Positions 58,565-64,000 of a DNA stretch of 64,000 nucleotides are shown here, in pieces (position 1 is the first letter of the stretch; each line of letters begins with the position of its first letter). The position numbers and the translations under genes were made by a program. The notes beneath the pieces are model-generated. The model did not search any database. It saw only the letters and a list, made by a program, of their open reading frames with translations, and had not been told where the DNA came from. The DNA is taken from assembly GCF_014837145.1 (NCBI RefSeq), contig NZ_JACYFS010000008.1:94553-158552 (forward strand), read 5' to 3'. The stretch is from Chryseobacterium caseinilyticum. Lineage in GTDB: Bacteria > Bacteroidota > Bacteroidia > Flavobacteriales > Weeksellaceae.

Positions 58565-61429
58565 TTAGAATCTAAACTGTAAATTTACAAAATATGATCT
58601 TCCCTGTGTGTACCAGTATTTTGGTGCAAACAAAGTAAATTCTCTGCTGTAATCCTGCTGGAAAGTGTCATATTTCGAGTATCGAACCTGCTCAAATCCA
58701 CCAGTGATGTATTTTGTATTATCAAATACGTTGTTTACTGAAGCAGAAATAAGAACATAGTATTTTCCAATAATCCATGATTTACCTGCATTTACATTGA
58801 AGAAATGTGCAGACGGAAGTTTGTTCGGCTGCAAAACAGTTCTCAACTGATCTTGGGTAAGATTATTGAAAGGAGTTCCAAAATCGCCCTGAACAAAAGA
58901 CTCTGTACGAACCAAGGCTGCAGGATCAATGTAATTATCATCAAGGAAATTCCAGTTGGCACCTATCCAGTAGTATTTAGGTGAGTTATATCTTAAACCT
59001 AATGAATAAGCCTGTTGTGGTGTACCTCCCTGTCTGTAATCTTTAATATACGCTTTACCCAAATTGGTATAAGAAAGTCCGTTTGAGAATGCACCTACTG
59101 CGTCAGAAGCAAAATATGTTGTAGGATTGTTCTGATAAGTGTATTCACCATAACTTGCAACCCCCTGTAAAGATAGTGTTGGGAAAACTTTTACATCAAT
59201 ACCAAATTCCCCACCCATATTTCTTCTCTTCACATCAGTCATTACCTGTGTTACAAATGCACTCTGAACGTTTGTCGCATTACCGTCTGCATCTACACCA
59301 GCCAATGGAATACCATCTGCAAAGAATCTCTGCACAGTAGTTTCATTTTCAGTATTAACCAGGAAACCTGTCAGTCTCATTTTAACAAAAGGTGTAGCTA
59401 CCACATAACTCAAATCGTTAGCATTTACGACTGTACTCTTGATATTCGGAGCTACAGAGCCATTTACTCTTGGGTTGAAGAATAAATCTTCCAAGAAAGG
59501 AGCCTGATTGTACATTGCACCGTTATAAACGAAGAAGTTTCTTCCGTTTAGTCTGTAGATTGCCTGTGCTTTCAAACCAAAATTCACGAAATTGTAGTTT
59601 TTACCTTTTCCGTAAGAATCATTATATAAGTAATGCTTGAAAAGACCTTCTCTGCTTGAAGAAGAATATCCTGCCAATGCAGAAACAAATACATCAAACT
59701 TTCCTGAAGTAAATTTAAAACCAGGATTTACTTTAAATTCCTGTCTTCTGAAAATATAATCGTAGGTCATTTTATCACCTACTTTTTTCGTAACGTTATC
59801 ATCAAGCTCGTTAAACAATCCTGATTTTCCCGGCTGATTTGTAGCTGCAAAAGGATCTCTGTTTAAAACGAAATCTGCACCTAAAAGATCATTTACCTCT
59901 CTGTATTGCTCAGTACGGTAATTCTGATAAGAAACGTTTAAGATAAATTTTGAAGTGTCATTAAAGTTGTGCGTCAGGTGGGTTGCAGCATTGAAGATTT
60001 TATCGTCACTTACATCGTTTACCATGTAGTACAAAGCTCTTCTGCCCATTTGTCCATAGTAATTCTTTGGAGCTTGATCCAAATTTCTTCTGTAAAGTCT
60101 GTCCCAGTTAAGCTGAGTGATATTGGCATCACCATTCTGCCATGCATTCAAAGATGTTGTAAATGCCTGCTGTGCTGTTGTACCATCAGTACCTCCAGGA
60201 ATTGGAACCGATGCATCCGGATTTAAGAAATCATAATAACTTGGTAGGTTTCTGTAATATGTCGGCGAAGGATTCTGAACATTCTGCCAGTCTAAACGTG
60301 AACCTTTATCTTTTCCAAACTGATAAGACACTGAAGTCCAAAGATTGGTTTTAGGAGTAATTTTCCAGAAATCCTGAAGTTGCAGAATCGGCTGGAAGCC
60401 TCTTCTTACTCTTTCACTTCTCTGCTCACCATTCTGATAACCCCAGTAAGAGTTATAATGAACTCCTCTGTAATTATAAACTTCCTGTGTGCTCGGGCTC
60501 GAAGTTGATCTTCGGTAAGGCGCACCAATGAAGTTGAAAGTCATGGTATGCTTATCATTAAATTTCTTCTCAATTCCAAGATAGGCGCCGTAAGCATCAT
60601 AGAAAGTACCTTCCTGAATTCCTTCTTCGGCCCATCTTCTTGCACCCATTATAGTGAATGCCCAACCTTTTTTGCTCATCCCTGAAGTATATCTCAAAGA
60701 AAAACGGTTTCTGTAGTTTCTGTTGGTAATAGAATAAGTTCCCTGAAAGCCTTTTCTGTATTCGCTTGCTTTGGTATTCTTATAAATTACAGAAGAATTT
60801 CCACCGAAGGCATATTCTGATGGAGCGTGATTCTGAGAAATTTCAGGGTATCTTGTAATTTCATTAAGACCACCCCAGTTTCCGAAATCTACGTTTCCGT
60901 TATCAGATTTTACCATAGAAACTCCATTCAACATATTTTCACCCAATCTGCCATCAATTCCCCTTGGTCTGAACCAATAGAAACCTAAATCAAAAGAAGC
61001 AATTCTGCTGAAAACATCCTGCGAAGACTGTAAAAGCCCTACAGTAGATGCCTGGCTGTTTGAATCTTCATCATCATCACTGTCGATGATTGCCAATCCC
61101 TGATCTGCACCTGTAAGAGCAGAACCAAGAACCATAACACCTAAATCTTTTCTTTTTTCATCACTGGTCACATCAAAATCAACTACCTTAGTTTCATAGT
61201 TAGGTTTTGTAATGACCATTTGATAATGTCCCGGCATAAGGTCTACAAATTGGAAATATCCAATTTTGTCTGCTGTTACATCATTTTCATTTCCTTTAAG
61301 ATCTACTTCCGCTTTTTCGACAGGCTTACCATCGGCATCTTTCAGATATGCATAGACTGTGGTCTGTGCATAATAGTAGGATGCAGGAAGTAAAGTAAAT
61401 AAAGAGATTAATGATAGTTTTTTAAACAT
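58565..61429 (-). CDS. TonB-dependent receptor with carboxypeptidase-like N-terminal domain
   Basis: A 954-residue outer-membrane transporter. The signal peptide is about 1-21 (ending SYYYAQ). A carboxypeptidase-regulatory-like domain follows (about 24-100, VYAYLKDADGKPVEKAEVDL, MPGHYQMVI), then a diverged plug (FSRIASFDLGFYWFRPRGIDG, LNGVSMVKSDNG) and a long barrel ending QGRSYFVNLQFRF with terminal Phe. An acidic insert, IDSDDDEDSNSQ, lies before the plug. It is upstream of the DUF5689 lipoprotein and divergent from a secreted nuclease/phosphatase. A -7 box TAAATTTG lies at 61490-61497. Confidence 0.91.
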   Translation of the reverse strand: MFKKLSLISLFTLLPASYYYAQTTVYAYLKDADGKPVEKAEVDLKGNENDVTADKIGYFQFVDLMPGHYQMVITKPNYETKVVDFDVTSDEKRKDLGVMVLGSALTGADQGLAIIDSDDDEDSNSQASTVGLLQSSQDVFSRIASFDLGFYWFRPRGIDGRLGENMLNGVSMVKSDNGNVDFGNWGGLNEITRYPEISQNHAPSEYAFGGNSSVIYKNTKASEYRKGFQGTYSITNRNYRNRFSLRYTSGMSKKGWAFTIMGARRWAEEGIQEGTFYDAYGAYLGIEKKFNDKHTMTFNFIGAPYRRSTSSPSTQEVYNYRGVHYNSYWGYQNGEQRSERVRRGFQPILQLQDFWKITPKTNLWTSVSYQFGKDKGSRLDWQNVQNPSPTYYRNLPSYYDFLNPDASVPIPGGTDGTTAQQAFTTSLNAWQNGDANITQLNWDRLYRRNLDQAPKNYYGQMGRRALYYMVNDVSDDKIFNAATHLTHNFNDTSKFILNVSYQNYRTEQYREVNDLLGADFVLNRDPFAATNQPGKSGLFNELDDNVTKKVGDKMTYDYIFRRQEFKVNPGFKFTSGKFDVFVSALAGYSSSSREGLFKHYLYNDSYGKGKNYNFVNFGLKAQAIYRLNGRNFFVYNGAMYNQAPFLEDLFFNPRVNGSVAPNIKSTVVNANDLSYVVATPFVKMRLTGFLVNTENETTVQRFFADGIPLAGVDADGNATNVQSAFVTQVMTDVKRRNMGGEFGIDVKVFPTLSLQGVASYGEYTYQNNPTTYFASDAVGAFSNGLSYTNLGKAYIKDYRQGGTPQQAYSLGLRYNSPKYYWIGANWNFLDDNYIDPAALVRTESFVQGDFGTPFNNLTQDQLRTVLQPNKLPSAHFFNVNAGKSWIIGKYYVLISASVNNVFDNTKYITGGFEQVRYSKYDTFQQDYSREFTLFAPKYWYTQGRSYFVNLQFRF

Positions 61430-61489
61430 GTATATACTTTTTTAATACTTTCTAGCTAATTCTCAAGAAGTTAAAAACTTTTGGGGGCA

Positions 61490-61497
61490 CAAATTTA
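61490..61497 (-). promoter_or_regulatory. -7 promoter box TAAATTTG for the receptor-DUF5689 operon
   Basis: Minus-strand TAAATTTG fits TAnnTTTG about 60 nt upstream of the receptor ATG. No clear -33 element is seen. Confidence 0.45.
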
Positions 61498-61635
61498 ATT
61501 AAATTATTTATTTAAAAATTATTTTAATGTTACTTTTTCTTAACATTGTTAAATTTTAATAATACAGTATACCTTGTCATAAAAATTTGCGGTATAAATT
61601 TACAAATATTTAAAACGCAGTGTTTTAAAATAATT

Positions 61636-61643
61636 TAAATTTG
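61636..61643 (+). promoter_or_regulatory. -7 promoter box TAAATTTG for the secreted EEP gene
   Basis: TAAATTTG lies 26 nt before ATG 61670 and is divergent from the receptor promoter. Confidence 0.5.
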
Positions 61644-61669
61644 CACATTAATTAAACGTAATATCTATA

Positions 61670-62857
61670 ATGAAAAAATCATTGAGCATACTAATGCTTG
61701 TAATTACAGCCTTTAGTTTTGCACAGCAGGGAAAGCTTAGAAAAGTTGCTACAGTAGGTTTTCTAAACGTAGAAAACCTTTGGGACACCATAAAATCTGC
61801 AGATTATATTGATGGAACGAAAGACATAAAAAATCCTGCTTTTCACCGCAGCATTCCTTTGGACAGCATAAAATTTCTTGAATCAGAAAAATATGAAGGC
61901 GTTTGGAATGACGAATCTTTGAAAGGAAAAAAAGCAGTACGCTACCAAAGTGGAGCAGATGAATTTACACCTTCAAGCGGAAAAAATTATAACACAAAAG
62001 TCTATAAGCAGAAATTAGCCAATGAAGCCAAAGTAATTGCTGAACTGGGAGCACAATATACCAAAACAGCTCCTGCTGTTGTAGGTCTTATTGAAGTCGA
62101 AAACCGTCAGGTTATCGAAGATTTGGTAAAACACCCTACTTTAGCTAAATTTGATTACGGAATTGTACATTATAACTCGTATGACTACAGAGGAATTGAT
62201 GTTGCATTAATTTATCAGAAGAAAAGATTTAAAGTAACCAATTCACTTAAAAAAGAACTTAAAGTTTTTAATGAAGAAGGAAAAAGAGAATACACAAGAG
62301 ACATTCTTGTTGTAAGCGGACTTTTAGACAACGAGAAAATCACCGTTTTTATGAATCACTGGCCATCAAGAAGAGGTGGCGAGGCAGCTTCACTTCCAAA
62401 AAGAAATGCAGCAGCACAATTACTTAAAAAGCAAATGGACAGTGTAAGAGCGGAAGATCCTACCGTAAAACTTTTTGCAATGGGCGATTTCAACGACGAT
62501 CCGGTCAGTTCAAGTTTAAAAAACAATCTGAAAGCCCAGGCTAACATAAAAGATTTAAGTGACAGCACACCTTATCTGAATTTAATGTATCCTTTATATA
62601 AAAAAGGTGTGGCATCACTGGCGTATCAGGATGCACCCAATTTATTTGATCAGATTATCGTATCTCAAAACGTTGTTTCAAAAGAAGTAACCAAAGAATA
62701 CTCTGTATACAAAACCGAGGTATTTGCGCCACCCTATTTAGTCAATAAAGAAGGAAATTACCGCGGTTACCCGTTCCGCTCTTGGAACGGAGACCAATTT
62801 ACAGGAGGCTACAGTGATCACTTTCCTGCATTTGTAGTTCTTCAAAAGGAACCATAA
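61670..62857 (+). CDS. Exported endonuclease/exonuclease/phosphatase-family protein
   Basis: A 395-residue protein with a signal peptide (1-20, ending FSFAQQ) and a complete EEP active site: Asn33 in GFLNVENLWD, Glu142/Glu144 in GLIEVENRQ, Asp177 in YRGIDVALIY, His230 in FMNHWPSRRGG, Asp273/Asn275 in MGDFNDDPVS and the closing SDHFPAFV near residue 385. Such enzymes cut phosphodiesters in DNA, RNA or phospholipids; the NHWPSR form is common in secreted bacterial nucleases. It is divergent from a TonB receptor and DUF5689 lipoprotein. Periplasmic or extracellular action is expected; no T9SS tail is seen. Confidence 0.87.
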   Translation: MKKSLSILMLVITAFSFAQQGKLRKVATVGFLNVENLWDTIKSADYIDGTKDIKNPAFHRSIPLDSIKFLESEKYEGVWNDESLKGKKAVRYQSGADEFTPSSGKNYNTKVYKQKLANEAKVIAELGAQYTKTAPAVVGLIEVENRQVIEDLVKHPTLAKFDYGIVHYNSYDYRGIDVALIYQKKRFKVTNSLKKELKVFNEEGKREYTRDILVVSGLLDNEKITVFMNHWPSRRGGEAASLPKRNAAAQLLKKQMDSVRAEDPTVKLFAMGDFNDDPVSSSLKNNLKAQANIKDLSDSTPYLNLMYPLYKKGVASLAYQDAPNLFDQIIVSQNVVSKEVTKEYSVYKTEVFAPPYLVNKEGNYRGYPFRSWNGDQFTGGYSDHFPAFVVLQKEP

Positions 62858-62878
62858 CAAAACTCAACTTACAGCATA

Positions 62879-62910
62879 AAAGGCACTCTTATTGGAGTGC
62901 CTTATTTGTT
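62879..62910 (+). terminator. Terminator after the EEP gene
   Basis: AAGGCACTC (62880-62888) pairs with GAGTGCCTT (62895-62903), followed by a T-rich run. It overlaps the region upstream of the next start and excludes the longer GTG start at 62897. Confidence 0.82.
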
Positions 62911-62923
62911 TAATACAATCACA

Positions 62924-63346
62924 ATGAAAAACTTAGTTATAATATTCATCCTTACACTTTTTCCAATGCTTAATCATGCCCAGAAAAAGCCACAGAAAGA
63001 TGAAGAAGAAGCAGTAATGAAACCGGAAAAAAATGACGATGGAGAATGGGAACTCACCGTAATTGATACCCAATATGATTATTTTTTAAACGCTATCGCA
63101 CAACCCATTTCGCAGTACTCTGAAAGTTATCTCAAAAGCAGAAACACCTTCCTGGTCACAGAATGGAATTCCTATTTTACATCAGGCCGTTACAGAAACG
63201 TTATAGAATCATCGATACAGTATGATCCTTCCGAAAAATACTGTATAAAGTTCGAGTACAGACTTTATCAGGTTTTCGCCTACGTCCAATGGAAATATGG
63301 ATTAAAAATGAATGGCTTGGGTGCTCGTGACTCCACGAGATTTTAA
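62924..63346 (+). CDS. Small exported protein resembling DUF6146
   Basis: A 140-residue protein with a signal peptide (MKNLVIIFILTLFPMLNHAQ), a charged linker (KKPQKDEEEAVMKPEKNDD) and a C-terminal domain with DTQYDYFLNAIAQPISQYSESYL, LVTEWNSYF, SIQYDPSEKYCIKFEYRLYQVFAYVQWKYG. This looks like the DUF6146 group of Bacteroidota proteins, whose function is unknown. The start at 62924 is chosen because the longer frame runs through a terminator. It is transcribed on its own; the following 540 bp hold only repeats. Confidence 0.72.
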   Translation: MKNLVIIFILTLFPMLNHAQKKPQKDEEEAVMKPEKNDDGEWELTVIDTQYDYFLNAIAQPISQYSESYLKSRNTFLVTEWNSYFTSGRYRNVIESSIQYDPSEKYCIKFEYRLYQVFAYVQWKYGLKMNGLGARDSTRF

Positions 63347-63364
63347 ACTTACACTCTTTTTTTC

Positions 63365-63477
63365 TCAGGAGCTTTTTCCTGCTATCCGCTGTATCTTTTT
63401 TGTCGCCGGCCCTTTATAAAAATTTAGAAAAATTATTCCAGACAAAAAAGGATGCCGCTGCTATCAGGGCTATGGGA
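63365..63477 (+). repeat. Interspersed repeat element, copy 2
   Basis: The left end TCAGGAGCTTTTTCCTGCT, then ATCCGCT, and the right end GGATGCCGCTGCTATCAGGG, then CTA, match copy 1 at 51237. Inside, GTATCTTTTTTGTC (63391-63404) is nearly the reverse complement of GACAAAAAAGGATGC (63441-63455), giving a long hairpin. It also follows a T-run after a plus-strand gene. Confidence 0.65.
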
Positions 63478-63530
63478 TTTCGTTTACCGGAAAAGCGTAT
63501 CTAAAAACAAACTTACAGCCAGAATAATTG

Positions 63531-63600
63531 GTAATGAGTAATGAGTAATCAGTAATGAGCAATAGGTAATAAATCATAAATGATGTTTGATGATTTATAC
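63531..63600 (+). repeat. Degenerate heptanucleotide array (GTAATGA type, then GATGnnn)
   Basis: Units GTAATGA, GTAATGA, GTAATCA, GTAATGA, GCAATAG, GTAATAA (63531-63572), then GATG motifs spaced 7 nt apart. The first family is the same heptamer as at 54534-54632; the second resembles 9778-9833. Confidence 0.6.
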
Positions 63601-63705
63601 TTGAATAAGCCTAATCAGCATCTATCGCCTTTAAACCAGACCGATGTATATGGTATTGGTTTATTAAAACTGCCGGAATCTATAACCCGCATCCCTCAAA
63701 TCCCA

Positions 63706-63760
63706 CCTTAACCCTTAACCTTAACCTTAACCTTAACCTTAACCTTAACCTTAACCTTAC
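63706..63760 (+). repeat. Hexanucleotide array (TTAACC)n
   Basis: Seven perfect TTAACC units (63715-63756) preceded by CCTTAACC with one extra C and followed by TTAC. It is the most regular repeat in the window. The same hexamer, rotated, occurs upstream of rnhA. Confidence 0.85.
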
Positions 63761-63780
63761 CCCCGTATCCGTACCGAATG

Positions 63781-63836
63781 TTAAACGTTCAACCCTATAT
63801 CTTGAACTTTGAATTTTAAATATAGAATCTTGCATT
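63781..63836 (+). repeat. Degenerate heptanucleotide array (TTGAAnT type)
   Basis: Eight 7-nt units in phase: TTAAACG, TTCAACC, CTATATC, TTGAACT, TTGAATT, TTAAATA, TAGAATC, TTGCATT. It lies between the hexamer array and the rRNA terminator. Confidence 0.5.
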
Positions 63837-63846
63837 TATTGCAAAA

Positions 63847-63880
63847 AAAAGTCTCATACAAATGAATGTATGAGACTTTT
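63847..63880 (-). terminator. Terminator of the rRNA operon
   Basis: AAAAGTCTCATACA (63847-63860) pairs perfectly with TGTATGAGACTTTT (63867-63880). On the minus strand it follows the 5S 3' end by about 10 nt and has a T-run. Confidence 0.85.
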
Positions 63881-63889
63881 AAATAAAAA

Positions 63890-63994
<105 letters not shown>

Positions 63995-64000
63995 AAAGGC

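Noticed and set aside
63706..63760. CRISPR array or telomere-like sequence
   Set aside because: The unit is only 6 bp with no spacers and no cas genes nearby; bacterial chromosomes of this group are circular. It is a simple tandem repeat.

Overview
The window looks like a chromosomal segment of a Flavobacteriia bacterium, most likely Chryseobacterium or a close relative (Weeksellaceae). The basis is low GC content; SusC/SusD and other TonB-dependent receptors; type IX secretion (T9SS) sorting domains of types A and B; an exosortase-F pair; GxxExxY and DUF5689-type proteins; and -7 promoter boxes of the Bacteroidota form TAnnTTTG. It is mostly core genome. I see no phage, insertion sequence, CRISPR array or tRNA. 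One 5S rRNA closes the window at 63.9 kb on the minus strand, so the rest of that rRNA operon lies beyond the right edge.

Layout. 1-6.9 kb: surface polysaccharide genes. A minus-strand set (methyltransferase, an MBOAT O-acyltransferase broken by one in-frame amber codon, and an SGNH-type partner cut by the window edge) diverges from a plus-strand set (GT2, GT4, hexapeptide acyltransferase, GT4, serine-acetyltransferase-like). 7-9.8 kb: beta-carbonic anhydrase, a small exported protein and a SulP transporter, a likely bicarbonate module. 9.9-21.5 kb (minus): pth, a SusC/SusD pair flanked by two paralogous lipoproteins, and mfd. 21.6-29.6 kb: small envelope proteins, a T9SS type A cargo, a GH3-family protein and an MFS transporter. 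29.7-41.1 kb: four large T9SS type B surface proteins in two pairs around dnaB and rnhA. 41.3-45.5 kb: nitroreductase, nadB, a DUF1016/PDDEXK nuclease, nadC. 45.7-51.2 kb: a TonB-dependent receptor, a small membrane protein, asd and a cation diffusion facilitator. 51.6-52.5 kb (minus): exosortase XrtF and its partner. 52.6-56.7 kb: an AmgK-like sugar kinase, a GxxExxY protein, a stand-alone RapZ C-terminal domain, a MurU-like nucleotidyltransferase, a LOG-family protein and a small exported protein. 57.1-62.9 kb: a TonB-dependent receptor plus DUF5689 lipoprotein, divergent from a secreted endonuclease/exonuclease/phosphatase.

The most unusual signals are these. (1) The four T9SS type B proteins are a 2x2 mosaic of two N-terminal and two C-terminal types around dnaB-rnhA. 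(2) Degenerate 6- and 7-nt arrays fill several intergenic gaps, two of them ending exactly at start codons. (3) Two PDDEXK-type genes (DUF1016 and GxxExxY) sit inside metabolic operons next to low-complexity DNA. (4) Six genes have a TAnnTTTG box ending only 3-4 nt before the start codon, predicting leaderless mRNAs. (5) The RapZ-like domain lies between AmgK- and MurU-like genes, suggesting an amino-sugar-sensing step in cell-wall recycling. (6) One nonsense codon interrupts the MBOAT gene. All functional calls come from reading motifs and context; no database search was possible.
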